DNA of 62,893 nucleotides from Halomonas sp. SpR1. GTDB lineage: Bacteria > Pseudomonadota > Gammaproteobacteria > Pseudomonadales > Halomonadaceae. The stretch is from assembly GCF_031010175.1 (NCBI RefSeq), contig NZ_JAUAMB010000030.1:1-62893 (forward strand). The letters are read 5' to 3'. A model generated the notes under the pieces. That model did no database searches and was not told the origin of the DNA. It saw only the letters and a list, made by a program, of their open reading frames with translations. The translations under genes were made by a program, and so were the position numbers. Below are positions 9,334-18,554 of this stretch, piece after piece; within the stretch, counting starts at the first letter, position 1, and every line of letters starts with the position of its first letter.

Positions 9334-10335
9334 TTAGGGGCGTGGAATACCCAGCTCTTCAGGGGATTTCTCGACCGCATCCGCTTCGAACATTGACCAC
9401 GCTGTGACAGATTGCCAGTTATCCAGGTATTGCTGCGCTTCTTCACCGTTGAGGTTGAGCGATTCGCCACCAAAGTTAGTCAGGAATTCTTGGAAACCAT
9501 CGCTGGCAACGGCCTGCTCGTAAGCATCTTCCAGGGTGGCTTTAACGTCATCGGGTGTATCTTTATGCACAAAGACACCCCAGAACGGCCCCCAGGGCAA
9601 GAATGAATCGAGTCCAGGAAGCGCATCGGTAATCGGTGGAACGTCCGGTAGATCTTCCAGCTCTTCGCTACCCAGCACGGCCAGGCCCTTCAGGCGGCCA
9701 GCGCGGATCTGTTCGGCCACCGCAGAAAGACTTAGCGGCATAAAGTCGATATGTTCACCCAGCAGGGCTGTAACGCCTGGGCCATCGCCGCCGAAGGTCA
9801 CTGTACGCACATTAAGATCGTCGACAGAGTTGATCATTGCGTGAATCGTACTGGGCAAACCACCGGCACCCGTTCCGCCCATTTTGAGCTCGTCGGGGTT
9901 TTCGTGGGCGTACTCAAGCAGCTCCGCAAAAGTATCGAAGGGGCTATTAGGATGGGTCGCGATGACAACCTGGCCCTGGCCGATAATATTGATAGGGTAC
10001 ATATCATCGTAGGTGAAATCGGCTAAGCCCATCAGTGGGTATAGCTGGGGGTTCTCAGCACCAAACAGCAGGTTATAGCCGTCAGGGCGCTGGCGCATGA
10101 CATGGTTCATGCCAATAACGCCGGTACCGCCAGGGCGGTTGGTGAGAACAATCGTGGTATCCAGAACCTCTTCCACGTGGGGGGTTAGGCTGCGCACCAC
10201 GTTATCGGTAGCGCCCCCGGCTCCCCACTGGATGGTGCCTTGGATATTACGCTCAGGGTAATCGGCGAGGGCGCCACCCGCGACGGCCAAGGAGCCGATG
10301 GCGATAGCCAACTGGGTGAAAAGTGACTTAGTCAT
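9334..10335 (-). CDS. tctC: TTT periplasmic solute-binding protein TctC
   Basis: A 333-residue exported protein of the Bug/TctC family. The signal peptide is MTKSLFTQLAIAIGSLAVAGGALA, followed by the family motif YPERNIQGTIQWGAGGATDNVVR. I start at the ATG at 10335 because GGAGGATAAGCATA precedes it; an upstream in-frame extension of 38 codons would precede the signal peptide and run over the operator. The ligand is unknown; the divergent quiC and shared operator region suggest a carboxylate on the way to protocatechuate. Confidence 0.88.
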   Translation of the reverse strand: MTKSLFTQLAIAIGSLAVAGGALADYPERNIQGTIQWGAGGATDNVVRSLTPHVEEVLDTTIVLTNRPGGTGVIGMNHVMRQRPDGYNLLFGAENPQLYPLMGLADFTYDDMYPINIIGQGQVVIATHPNSPFDTFAELLEYAHENPDELKMGGTGAGGLPSTIHAMINSVDDLNVRTVTFGGDGPGVTALLGEHIDFMPLSLSAVAEQIRAGRLKGLAVLGSEELEDLPDVPPITDALPGLDSFLPWGPFWGVFVHKDTPDDVKATLEDAYEQAVASDGFQEFLTNFGGESLNLNGEEAQQYLDNWQSVTAWSMFEADAVEKSPEELGIPRP

Positions 10336-10388
10336 TATGCTTATCCTCCAACAAATTATTATATTAGTGCTGCTTAATGGCGATTTTA

Positions 10389-10422
10389 GTTCGCCTTGCG
10401 AACTTAAGTACTTAAGGCGAAC
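10389..10422 (-). promoter_or_regulatory. PcaR-type operator with third half-site (tctCBA)
   Basis: GTTCGCCTTGCGAAC at 10389-10403 is a perfect palindrome; an extra CGAAC lies at 10418-10422, 19 bp from the equivalent half. The array is 54-87 bp upstream of the tctC start. Confidence 0.75.
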
Positions 10423-10686
10423 ACTAGAGGCCGACATGGTGGCTGTCAATCAACAAACCTTTGTATAAGACCAAGGTTTAATATTGCGATGGCCAATTAA
10501 GCTCAATGTAAAACATGCTTGTTTAGCCGGTAGCAATAGAATTGTGAATGTATTAAGCGTCATTTCTACTCACAATATTTCTATTAACAATAAATCTCTA
10601 TTTCGTATAGTAAAAGTTTATAACTGATCCAATGTGGGCAGATGGGAGTGCTGGTTGCCAGACACCCCACCCTATCGTGCATAATG

Positions 10687-10710
10687 CGAACTAAAGAACG
10701 TTATGCGAAC
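10687..10710 (+). promoter_or_regulatory. PcaR-type operator, direct half-sites (quiC)
   Basis: CGAAC occurs at 10687-10691 and 10706-10710, again 19 bp apart, both preceded by ATG/TG (TGCGAAC). The opposing half at 10696-10700 is degenerate (GAACG). Confidence 0.55.
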
Positions 10711-10813
10711 AATGGTCGTTTGTACGGGAAGCCATTGGCTCAACCATAGCGACACATAATAGCGTCGTAGTGCTAAAGCACATTCGCTTGAATGCACTAC
10801 CTGGGAGGAGGCT

Positions 10814-12658
10814 ATGCGCGCCATTGCCACTGTTTGTCTAAGCGGAGACCTGCGGACTAAGCTGGAAGCCATCGCCCGTGCCGGATTTGATGGCGTAGAA
10901 ATCTTTGAAAATGACCTACTTTCCTTCGATGGCTCACCCCAGGAAGTGCGTGCTCTGTGTGAGCGATTGGGGCTAAAGATTGTTGCCTTTCAACCGTTTC
11001 GCGATTTTGAAGCAATGCCGGAACCTCAGCGCAGCCGCAATCTAAAGCGCGCCGAGCGTAAGTTCGAACTGATGGAGCAGCTAGGCACGGATTTTTTGCT
11101 GGTGTGTAGCAATGTATCCCCCCAGGCCGTGGACAATATGGATCGCGTAGTGGCCGATTTGCGCGAGCTTGCCGAACTGGCAGCGAAGTGGAATATTCGG
11201 GTAGGGTTTGAAGCGCTGGCCTGGGGGCGGCATATCTCTGACTACCGCGATGCCTGGGAAGCCGTGCGCCGAGTCGATCACGCTAATTTGGGCATAGTGC
11301 TCGATAGCTTTCATATTCTCTCCCGCGGTCATGACCTCTTAGCCATCGGCAAAATCCCTAAACAAAAAATCTTCTTCGTCCAGGTGGCCGATGCGCCGCT
11401 ACTGGATATGGATGTACTGCAGTGGAGTCGCCACTTCCGCTGCTTCCCCGGCCAGGGGCGCCTAGCGCTGAAAGCCTTTATGGCTGAACTCGCCAAAACC
11501 GGCTACGACGGTCCGCTGTCGCTGGAAATTTTTAGCGATGCCTGCCGCGCCGCGCCAACTGAAATCACCGCACTGGATGGTCTTCGCTCGCTCATTCTGC
11601 TCGAAAACCTCATTGAGAATGGTCCCTGGGCAAGCCCTATTCCCCCAGCGCCCAGCTATAACGGCATCCACTTTATGGAGTTTACTCTCGATGAAGAGAG
11701 CGCCGCGCCTCTGGGCGAATTTATCGATGCACTGGGCTTTCGCCATGTGGGCCGCCACCGCTCCAAAAATGTCGAACTCTGGAAGCAGGGCGAGATTCAT
11801 CTGGTGCTCAATTTTGAAACGGACAGTTTTGCCCATACTTTCCGGTTGCTTCACGGCACCTCGGTGTGTGCGGTAGGTTTCCGTGTTGATGACGTTGAAC
11901 GCGGGTTGGCGCGTGCAAAGGCCTTTAAAGCACAGACATTCCGTGGTCAGGTGGGCGAGGGCGAGATGGAAATCTCAGCGCTGCGGGGCATAGAAGGTAG
12001 CCTGGTATATCTGGTGGATGATCAAGCAGCTGAGGACTTGCAATGGCGAACCGATTTCGAGCTGTTTGATCAAGAGAGCCGCAATGAGGCCGGTCTTACT
12101 CGGGTAGATCATCTCTCTTACGTACTGCCCGCTACGCAGCTACTCAGTTGGCAGCTGTTTCACCGCACCGTATTTGGTTTCAATGCGGCTGCGGAGAACG
12201 AGATTATCGACCCAAGAGGCATGATGATCAGCCAAGCGGTGATTAGCCCCGAGCAGACTATTCGCATCCCACTGACGGTTTCGCAGGCCCAGGATACCCA
12301 GCCAGGGCGTTTTCTGAGCGAGTTTCGCGGTGGTGTGCAGCAGATCGCTTTTGAGAGCCACGATATCTTCGCCACGGTGGATGAACTCCAGGCGCGCGGC
12401 TTGCCGCTGCTGAAAATTCCGCAGAATTACTACGACGATCTTGAGGCGCGCTACGGGCTGGAAGATGAGCTGTTAGAGACCATGCGTAAGCGCAATATTC
12501 TGTTTGACCGCAATGATGAGGGCGACTTCTTCCACGCTTATACCGAAACGTTCTCGGGCCGATTCTTCTTCGAAATCGTTGAGCGGCGTGGCGCTTATCA
12601 GCAGTTTGGTGCTGCTAACGCAGGCATTCGCTTGGCCGCTCAGGCTGCGCAGCGCTGA
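10814..12658 (+). CDS. quiC: 3-dehydroshikimate dehydratase (copy 1)
   Basis: A 614-residue two-domain enzyme converting 3-dehydroshikimate to protocatechuate. The N-terminal half (about 1-265) is a sugar-phosphate isomerase-like TIM barrel (IATVCLSGDLRTKLEAIARAG start; VGFEALAWGRH; LDSFHILSR; SLEIFSD). The C-terminal half (about 285-605) resembles 4-hydroxyphenylpyruvate dioxygenase, with VDHLSYVLP and the ending FFFEIVERRG. The usual second metal histidine of that domain (GVQH) reads GVQQ here (Gln510), so the C-terminal site looks incomplete. A strong GGGAGGAGG precedes the ATG. It is followed by aroQ. A second copy lies at 19430-21316. Confidence 0.9.
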   Translation: MRAIATVCLSGDLRTKLEAIARAGFDGVEIFENDLLSFDGSPQEVRALCERLGLKIVAFQPFRDFEAMPEPQRSRNLKRAERKFELMEQLGTDFLLVCSNVSPQAVDNMDRVVADLRELAELAAKWNIRVGFEALAWGRHISDYRDAWEAVRRVDHANLGIVLDSFHILSRGHDLLAIGKIPKQKIFFVQVADAPLLDMDVLQWSRHFRCFPGQGRLALKAFMAELAKTGYDGPLSLEIFSDACRAAPTEITALDGLRSLILLENLIENGPWASPIPPAPSYNGIHFMEFTLDEESAAPLGEFIDALGFRHVGRHRSKNVELWKQGEIHLVLNFETDSFAHTFRLLHGTSVCAVGFRVDDVERGLARAKAFKAQTFRGQVGEGEMEISALRGIEGSLVYLVDDQAAEDLQWRTDFELFDQESRNEAGLTRVDHLSYVLPATQLLSWQLFHRTVFGFNAAAENEIIDPRGMMISQAVISPEQTIRIPLTVSQAQDTQPGRFLSEFRGGVQQIAFESHDIFATVDELQARGLPLLKIPQNYYDDLEARYGLEDELLETMRKRNILFDRNDEGDFFHAYTETFSGRFFFEIVERRGAYQQFGAANAGIRLAAQAAQR

Positions 12659-12804
12659 TACGCGGTGTTAGCCTATTTGTGTCTCAAGGCGTCGACGCCC
12701 GTAAGCTGTTCTGTAAAGATAAAGCCAAGCGCGAGGCGGCTGAACAGCAGCCAGCCACGCTATTTTTCCCTCGACCATCGTGAACTGCTCAAGGAAAATG
12801 CTAT

Positions 12805-13263
12805 ATGAGCCAAGGTAAAGTGTTAGTGCTGCATGGCCCTAATTTGAATTTGCTCGGCACTCGGCAGCCGGAGATTTATGGCTACGAGACCCTGGAAGAC
12901 GTCAATAACGCGCTGCGGGAAAAAGCCGTGATGGCTGACTGGGAGCTAAACTGCCTGCAGAGCAACCACGAAGGCGCGCTGATTGACGCCATTCATGCGG
13001 CGCGGCTGGATGGCACCCAGGCGATTATTATCAATCCCGCTGCCTATACCCACACCTCGGTGGCCATTCTGGATGCGCTGAATGCCTTTGAAGGTAAGGT
13101 CATCGAAGTGCACATTTCCAATGTGCACAAGCGGGAAAGCTTCCGCCATCACTCCTATGTGTCGCTGCGTGCCGATGGCGTTATTGCCGGACTGGGAACT
13201 CAAGGCTATCAGGCGGCTTTGGACGCAATTATGTTATCCATGCTTTCGGCGAGTACTGCATAA
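12805..13263 (+). CDS. aroQ: Type II 3-dehydroquinate dehydratase
   Basis: A 152-residue enzyme of the AroQ/QuiB family converting 3-dehydroquinate to 3-dehydroshikimate. Visible signatures are HGPNLNLLGTRQPEIYG (catalytic Arg and Tyr), INPAAYTHTS and VHISNVHKRESFRHHS (catalytic His). Its position 146 bp after quiC implies a catabolic quinate role rather than, or in addition to, aromatic biosynthesis. The spacer between them has no other gene. Confidence 0.93.
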   Translation: MSQGKVLVLHGPNLNLLGTRQPEIYGYETLEDVNNALREKAVMADWELNCLQSNHEGALIDAIHAARLDGTQAIIINPAAYTHTSVAILDALNAFEGKVIEVHISNVHKRESFRHHSYVSLRADGVIAGLGTQGYQAALDAIMLSMLSASTA

Positions 13264-13473
13264 GGTGAGATTTCAATAGCGGGGAAAGTTGTTATGGCGT
13301 AGCTGGAAGCTGGTTAGCGGTGAGAATTTTGCTGCGCCCTCTATGAATATTTGCTAATTCTGATTTATGAAGCAGAGTTTGCTAATTATCTTACTAAGTT
13401 AAATACACTTTAGTTTCAATTATTTATACTAAAGTCGTGTTTTTTGTGACTAAAGTAAAAGAGTAACCTCGCT

Positions 13474-13507
13474 GTATGTAGTACGAATAGATGTACGAAA
13501 TGCGAAC
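13474..13507 (+). promoter_or_regulatory. PcaR-type operator (second TTT operon)
   Basis: GTACGAAATGCGAAC at 13493-13507 differs from the perfect palindrome by one base. A GTATG lies 19 bp upstream (13474) and another GTACG at 13481. The array is 33-66 bp before the tctC start. Confidence 0.6.
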
Positions 13508-13539
13508 ATAAAAATAATGCAATACACAGGAAGATAATA

Positions 13540-14526
13540 ATGAATAAACTCCTTAGCGCAACATGTCTGGCTGCCTGCGGAAGTGCCCTAGCGCTTGGTC
13601 TTACCGTCTCCTCTGCCAGTGCCAATGAGTGGCCTACTGACGATATTCGTCTTGTCGTCCCCTATGCCCCAGGTGGCACCACGGATGTTTTGTCCCGCCG
13701 CGTCGCGGATCTTCTTCAGCAAGAGCTTGATGCTAACGTGGTTGTGGAGAACCGCCCAGGGGCGGGCTCTACTGTGGGCACCGGTCGTCTCGCTCGAGGT
13801 GGCCGCGGTGTCGATCACACTATTTTGATGGCGTCTCCAGGGCACACCATTGGCGCTGCCATCTATCCTGACCTGGGCTATGATCCGGTTGAGGATTTTG
13901 TCTTCCTGCAAAACATGATCGATATCCCCAATGTCATGGTGGTTCCCGCCGATAGCCCTTATGAAAGTGTGATTGAGTTTGTTGAAGCGGCAAAAGAAGA
14001 GAACATGACGTTCAGCCACAGTGGCGTGGGCAGCTCCATCCATATGTCCGGTGAGTTATTCAAGACGCTGACTGAAACCAACATGACGGCAGTGCCTTTT
14101 GCCGGCAGCGGTGCGGCTCTTCCTGCGCTATTAGGCGGCGATGTCGATGTCTCTTTCGAGAACATGCCGACCGTCCTTTCGCATATTCGCTCGGGTGATT
14201 TGCGCGCTCTGGCGGTTACCTCCGCTGAGCGGTCAGAGTACCTGCCGGATGTGCCCACACTGTCGGAAGTGGGTGAGTATAACCTTGACCAGTTCGTCAC
14301 GACGGCATGGTTTGGCCTGGTGGCACACAGCTCTTTCCCTGAAGAAGCGCAAAGCGTTATGCAGGACGCCCTTGCCAAGGTGATGGAACGTGAGGAGTTT
14401 TTGGACTTTGCTGATCAGCTGGGCGCCGAACCGGGTCAGGTGTCTGGCGAACAGTTCAAGCAGTTCATTGCCGATGAAGTCGAGCGTTGGGAAGGCGTTG
14501 CACAGCAGGCTGGCATTAGCCAGTAA
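13540..14526 (+). CDS. tctC: TTT periplasmic solute-binding protein TctC (second system)
   Basis: A 328-residue Bug/TctC-family binding protein. The signal peptide ends near ASANEWP, followed by the canonical IRLVVPYAPGGTTDVLSRRVADLL and VVENRPGAGSTVG motifs. It heads a tctC-tctB-tctA operon immediately downstream of quiC-aroQ with its own PcaR-type operator. I infer uptake of quinate, shikimate or dehydroshikimate; the ligand cannot be read directly. Confidence 0.9.
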   Translation: MNKLLSATCLAACGSALALGLTVSSASANEWPTDDIRLVVPYAPGGTTDVLSRRVADLLQQELDANVVVENRPGAGSTVGTGRLARGGRGVDHTILMASPGHTIGAAIYPDLGYDPVEDFVFLQNMIDIPNVMVVPADSPYESVIEFVEAAKEENMTFSHSGVGSSIHMSGELFKTLTETNMTAVPFAGSGAALPALLGGDVDVSFENMPTVLSHIRSGDLRALAVTSAERSEYLPDVPTLSEVGEYNLDQFVTTAWFGLVAHSSFPEEAQSVMQDALAKVMEREEFLDFADQLGAEPGQVSGEQFKQFIADEVERWEGVAQQAGISQ

Positions 14527-14551
14527 CTAAGTAGTCTTCCGTCCTAACACT

Positions 14552-14577
14552 GAGGCGAGGGCTGCTACCCTCGCCTC
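14552..14577 (+). other. Intercistronic stem-loop between tctC and tctB
   Basis: Perfect 10-bp stem GAGGCGAGGG/CCCTCGCCTC, followed by TCTTGTTT. It could be a leaky terminator or a 3' stabiliser giving more binding protein than permease. The other TTT operon has a stem-loop at the same place. Confidence 0.7.
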
Positions 14578-14602
14578 TCTTGTTTCCCAGGAGAAGGCCG
14601 CG

Positions 14603-15109
14603 ATGACACCTTCGGGTTCCAAGCGCAGAGTAAAAGTAAAAGATACTAGCGACCTCATCACCGGCATCGTCTTGCTGGGGTTTGCCATTGTGTTGGTCTT
14701 TTATCTGGTGCCTAACTATATAAACGAACCGCCGATCCTACAAAACCCAATGATGTCGCCGCGCTGGCTGCCAGCGATCATCGGCTGGCTGATCCTGCTG
14801 TTTTCGATTCTACTCATTCTTCAGGCCTTCATTTTGGAAGGGAAAACCGAGGAGGATGAGAGAGCGATTGAGAAAGGCTCCACGCGGCGTTTCGTGCTAA
14901 TGGTGCTGTCGCTGGTGATATATGTTGCCTTGTTTGAGGCGATGGGCGCCGTGTTCTGTGGCATTTTGGCAACATTAGTTCTTTTCGTGGCACACCCGGT
15001 ACGCACTTGGTGGGTATATAGCCTGGCATTTCTGTTTCCTATTATCGTGGCGCTCTTATTCGTAGAAGTAATGAACGTGCCACTACCGATAATGCCGCTC
15101 GGTTTCTGA
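14603..15109 (+). CDS. tctB: TTT transporter small permease TctB (second system)
   Basis: A 168-residue membrane protein with four hydrophobic segments and a basic N-terminus (SGSKRRVKVKDTSDLITG), matching TctB in size and topology. A GGAGAAGG ribosome site precedes the start. It lies between the stem-loop and tctA. Confidence 0.85.
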   Translation: MTPSGSKRRVKVKDTSDLITGIVLLGFAIVLVFYLVPNYINEPPILQNPMMSPRWLPAIIGWLILLFSILLILQAFILEGKTEEDERAIEKGSTRRFVLMVLSLVIYVALFEAMGAVFCGILATLVLFVAHPVRTWWVYSLAFLFPIIVALLFVEVMNVPLPIMPLGF

Positions 15110-15136
15110 TTCGCTACTTATTTTTCTGGGTGCCCT

Positions 15137-16642
15137 ATGGAAAACTTTTCGGAAGTCGTTGGCATATTCTTTAGTCTGGACAACTTTCTGGCCATAGCCG
15201 TAGGCGTGGTTATCGGCGTGGTGGTTGGTTCCATCCCCGGTTTAACCGCCACCATGGCGGTGGCATTGGCACTCCCCTTTACCTTCTCTATGCAGCCGGT
15301 GGCGGCTATCCTGCTGCTAGTAGGTATCTATAAAGGGGGGATGTACGGCGGCTCGATTACCGCGATTCTAATCAGAACCCCGGGCTCACCCGCTTCGGCC
15401 TGTACTTTGCTAGACGGCTATCCAATGGCCCAGCAGGGGCATGCCAAAAAAGCACTAAAGGCAGCGCTTTACTCGTCGGTCATTGCCGATTTTATCTCCA
15501 ACATTGCGTTGATCTTTTTTGCCGCCTACTTGGCCAAAATTGCGCTGAACTTCGGTGCGCCAGAATTTTTCTGGCTGATCTGTTTTTCTCTCACCATTAT
15601 CATCTCTCTGGCCAGCGGTTCTATGATCAAGGGCTTGATGGCAGCGCTGCTAGGTATTTTGTTATCCATGGTAGGGCTGGATGAGGTCTTCGGTTCACAG
15701 CGGCTGACCTTCGGCAACTACAACTTAATGGACAGCATCTCCTTTATTCCCCTGTTGATTGGGCTTTTTGCTATTCCAGAGATTATCGAGTTTTATCGTA
15801 AGAAAGCCATTCCTCATATTAAGGCTAAGGCGAATGGTGCTGGTTTGGCCTTCTCTGAGCTAAAACGTTGCATGAAAAGCATTGTGCGGGGCAGCTTAAT
15901 TGGCGTCATTATTGGCGCTATTCCCGGCACTGGGGCGACGGCGGCAGCGTTCATTTCCTACAGCGATGCACGCAGGCGCTCTCCCAACAGAGCCAATTTC
16001 GGCAAGGGCGAGGTAGAAGGGGTGGCCGCGGCTGAGGCCGGTAACAATGGCGTTGCCGGGGCGACATTAATTCCGCTGTTATCGCTAGGGATTCCTGGGG
16101 ATGTCATCACCGCCATTATCCTGGGTGCTTTTATGGTGCATGGCTTAACCCCAGGCCCGCTTATGTTCCAGGAAAATCTGTCGCTGATCTATGCACTGTT
16201 CCTGGGTATTATGTGCAGTTCGGTCATCCTGTTGGTGGTGGGTAACGTTGCCATCAAGTACTTCTCGTTAATTGCTGATATCCCCAAGTCAATCCTCTTT
16301 CCCATCGTCTTGATGTTCTGTGTCTACGGCGCTTATGCAGTCAATAACGCCACTTTCGACGTGGGGCTGATGTTGGCTTTTGGGGTTTTGGGATACATCT
16401 TCAATCGTACCGCCATACCCGCAGCGCCGTTTCTGATCGGTTTCATTCTGGGGCCGATGTTCGAAGACAACCTGCGTCGTTCTCTGCTCATCGGCTCCAA
16501 CGACTTGTCGATTTTTGTGCGTGGGCCTATCACCTGGGTCTTCATCGTGCTGACGGTGGGCTCCATCGGTCTGGCAATCTATCGCTTTGCCGCATCCCGA
16601 CGTGGCACACGTAATAGTACTGACGAATCACACCAAACGTGA
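15137..16642 (+). CDS. tctA: TTT transporter large permease TctA (second system)
   Basis: A 501-residue polytopic permease. Family motifs are GSIPGLTATMAVALALPF near residue 31, the RTPGSPASACTLLDGYP loop, GAIPGTGATAAAFISY, and LIPLLSLGIPGDVITAIILGAF. It is a homologue, not a near-copy, of the tctA at 7275-8777. It converges on the SDR gene with only 10 bp between stop codons. Confidence 0.92.
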   Translation: MENFSEVVGIFFSLDNFLAIAVGVVIGVVVGSIPGLTATMAVALALPFTFSMQPVAAILLLVGIYKGGMYGGSITAILIRTPGSPASACTLLDGYPMAQQGHAKKALKAALYSSVIADFISNIALIFFAAYLAKIALNFGAPEFFWLICFSLTIIISLASGSMIKGLMAALLGILLSMVGLDEVFGSQRLTFGNYNLMDSISFIPLLIGLFAIPEIIEFYRKKAIPHIKAKANGAGLAFSELKRCMKSIVRGSLIGVIIGAIPGTGATAAAFISYSDARRRSPNRANFGKGEVEGVAAAEAGNNGVAGATLIPLLSLGIPGDVITAIILGAFMVHGLTPGPLMFQENLSLIYALFLGIMCSSVILLVVGNVAIKYFSLIADIPKSILFPIVLMFCVYGAYAVNNATFDVGLMLAFGVLGYIFNRTAIPAAPFLIGFILGPMFEDNLRRSLLIGSNDLSIFVRGPITWVFIVLTVGSIGLAIYRFAASRRGTRNSTDESHQT

Positions 16643-16652
16643 GTTGCCCGGC

Positions 16653-17396
16653 TTAACCGACCGTCACTCCGCCGCAGACAAACAACGTCTGGCCAGTAAT
16701 GAAACTGCTACGTTCGTCGCAGAAAAAACTGACAGCCTGGGCCACGTCTTCGGGCTGGCCCATGCGCTTTAACGGGATATTATCGATGATGCGACGGGCG
16801 CGCTCAGAATCGGGGGGATTATTCTCCCAGAAGGCACTGGTAGCGATGGGCCCTGGGGCAACGCAGTTCACCGTAATGCCATGTTCCGCCAGCTCTAATG
16901 CCCAGGTGCGAGCCATGGATTGCAGCGCGCCTTTTGTGGCGCTGTAAATGGTGCGCGCTTCCTTGCCGAGTACCACGCGGCTGGCATTGATGACGATGCG
17001 CCCCATACCGGCTGCTTTCATTGAAGGCAGCAGTGCCTGTGTGCATATCAGCGCCGAACGTACGTTCAGGTGCATTAATCTATCGAAGTCTTCAATCTGC
17101 GTTTCTTCAAGCAGGGCCGGGGCGACAATGCCCACGTTATTGATCAGCCGGGACACCCTATTGCGCGCAGCGATTTCCGCCATCACCCGGTGGGAGGCGT
17201 CAGCATCGGCAAGGTCGACTAGAACGGCGTCTGCTCGCAAAGACTCTGCCTCCGGCTCAACGATATCCACCACGATAACGTGGTAACCCTCGTGCTGGAG
17301 ACGCAGGGCAATGGCTTGACCGATATTTTTAGCCCCGCCGGTAACGACGGCGCAATGGTGCTGAGACGTTTTGCTTTGACCAGCGTGTTGAGACAT
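16653..17396 (-). CDS. SDR-family NAD(P)-dependent oxidoreductase
   Basis: A 247-residue classical short-chain dehydrogenase. The cofactor motif is TGGAKNIGQAIA, then NNVGIV, the catalytic Ser region INASRVV and the YSATKG active-site motif (Tyr and Lys), with APGPI after it. An acidic VVDIVEP after strand 2 suggests NAD preference. It sits in a block of quinate/shikimate genes that lacks a recognisable quinate dehydrogenase, so an alicyclic hydroxy acid is a reasonable substrate guess, but not shown. An AEC carrier gene lies upstream on the same strand. Confidence 0.85.
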   Translation of the reverse strand: MSQHAGQSKTSQHHCAVVTGGAKNIGQAIALRLQHEGYHVIVVDIVEPEAESLRADAVLVDLADADASHRVMAEIAARNRVSRLINNVGIVAPALLEETQIEDFDRLMHLNVRSALICTQALLPSMKAAGMGRIVINASRVVLGKEARTIYSATKGALQSMARTWALELAEHGITVNCVAPGPIATSAFWENNPPDSERARRIIDNIPLKRMGQPEDVAQAVSFFCDERSSFITGQTLFVCGGVTVG

Positions 17397-17447
17397 TTTT
17401 GTTATCCTTGGCGGTAATCAATCGTTGTTTTTGTATAAACTCAAACG

Positions 17448-18398
17448 TTAAAACGTAATGAGCCCCGATAGCGTCATCAACCAAATTATCAGGCTGAGCG
17501 TAAAGAACGAAGCGATTGTCGCCACCAGCAGGGCGGCCGCGCTCACCCCGGCTAAGCCATAGCGTTGGCCGAGCAGAGGGTAAATGCTGATCAACGGTGC
17601 GGCAGCAAACAGCAGCGCACCGGCCATATAAAGGGGATCGATACCGGGGACAAAATAAAAGGCGATGAAAATAGCCAACGGGTGAATGAGGAGTTTGCCG
17701 ACCACTATTTGACCAACGTCCCTGGCCATGCCTTTTACCTGCAGGCCAAACAGCGTCCCGCCAATCACGAACAGTGCCGCTGGCCCTGCTGCATCGGCCA
17801 GCATATCAATGGCTTTAAACAGCGGGCCAGGTATTTGTATATGGAATACCGCCAGGCTAATGCCGACCAGTAAGCCAATCAGCACGGGATTTTTGATTAG
17901 GCTAAGCGCTGTGTGTTTGACCGTCTTCCATACGCTGGAACCTTGATGGCTGCCCAGCTCAGCTAAAATCAGGGCGGCGGGAATAATGAGCAGGTTTTCA
18001 ATCACCATATTCAGCGCCAAGAGCACCGCCGCAGGGGAGCCAATGACCATGGCTGCCACTGGGTAGCCGACAAAGCCGCTGTTGGCCGCAGCCATACCGA
18101 GTGCCTGCATGGCACTGGCGTTAAGGGGCTGGCGCTGTCGTTTTAAGCACAGCAGTAACCCCCCACTGAACACGACGATAGAGCCCAGGCCGTAAGCTAC
18201 CAGGTAGTTGAGCTTGAAAATTTCTTCCAGAGGCTGCTGGGTTAACGCACGAATCACTAGCGCGGGCAGTGCGCAGTAGAGCACGAATACCCCCACCCCC
18301 TGCACCTGCTCGCGCTGGATAATGCCGCTCCATCTTGCGAGATAACCCGCCCCAATCAGCAGAAATATAGGCGTGGTAATGGCAAGAATGGCAAGCAT
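17448..18398 (-). CDS. AEC-family (auxin efflux carrier-like) transporter
   Basis: A 316-residue membrane protein with about ten hydrophobic segments in the two-fold arrangement of the AEC family (MLAILAITTPIFLLIGAGYLA at the N-terminus; FVGYPVAAMVIGSP; PLISIYPLLGQRYG). Bacterial members include malonate and other organic-acid carriers. I place the start at 18398, after an AAAGAGG ribosome site, rather than seven codons earlier. A PcaR-type operator lies 35-58 bp upstream. It probably heads an operon with the SDR. Confidence 0.85.
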   Translation of the reverse strand: MLAILAITTPIFLLIGAGYLARWSGIIQREQVQGVGVFVLYCALPALVIRALTQQPLEEIFKLNYLVAYGLGSIVVFSGGLLLCLKRQRQPLNASAMQALGMAAANSGFVGYPVAAMVIGSPAAVLLALNMVIENLLIIPAALILAELGSHQGSSVWKTVKHTALSLIKNPVLIGLLVGISLAVFHIQIPGPLFKAIDMLADAAGPAALFVIGGTLFGLQVKGMARDVGQIVVGKLLIHPLAIFIAFYFVPGIDPLYMAGALLFAAAPLISIYPLLGQRYGLAGVSAAALLVATIASFFTLSLIIWLMTLSGLITF

Positions 18399-18432
18399 AG
18401 CGGCCTCTTTAGCGCCCAAAGGAAATAGTAGT

Positions 18433-18456
18433 GTTCGAATAGCGAATAATTGTACG
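18433..18456 (-). promoter_or_regulatory. PcaR-type operator (AEC-SDR unit)
   Basis: GTTCGAATAGCGAAT (14 of 15 positions of the palindrome) with GTACG at 18452, exactly 19 bp from the first half. It nearly equals the autoregulatory site at 6508. Confidence 0.7.
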
Positions 18457-18497
18457 TTATTTTTTCAGCGCTTCACTACCAGCGCTGCATCGATCGA

Positions 18498-18553
18498 GCT
18501 TCTTGGCCAGAACCTCTTGACCAGAACTTCATGACCAGCTTTATGGCCCGAAC
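18498..18553. repeat. Degenerate ~14-bp tandem repeats
   Basis: Successive imperfect units such as CTTGGCCAGAAC, CTTGACCAGAAC, CATGACCAGCTT and TATGGCCCGAAC fill the space just past the aroE stop codon. Origin unknown. Confidence 0.5.
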
Positions 18554-18554
18554 T

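Larger units (their letters stand above)
10336..10813. promoter_or_regulatory. Divergent regulatory region tctCBA / quiC
   Basis: 478 bp without a gene. It holds two separate PcaR-type operator arrays (10389-10422 and 10687-10710), one nearer each gene, and an inverted repeat CATTC-gctt-GAATG at 10781-10794 just before the quiC ribosome site. Confidence 0.7.

Noticed and set aside
12664..12780. Short open stretch between quiC and aroQ
   Set aside because: About 38 codons, no start with a ribosome site and no resemblance to a known family.
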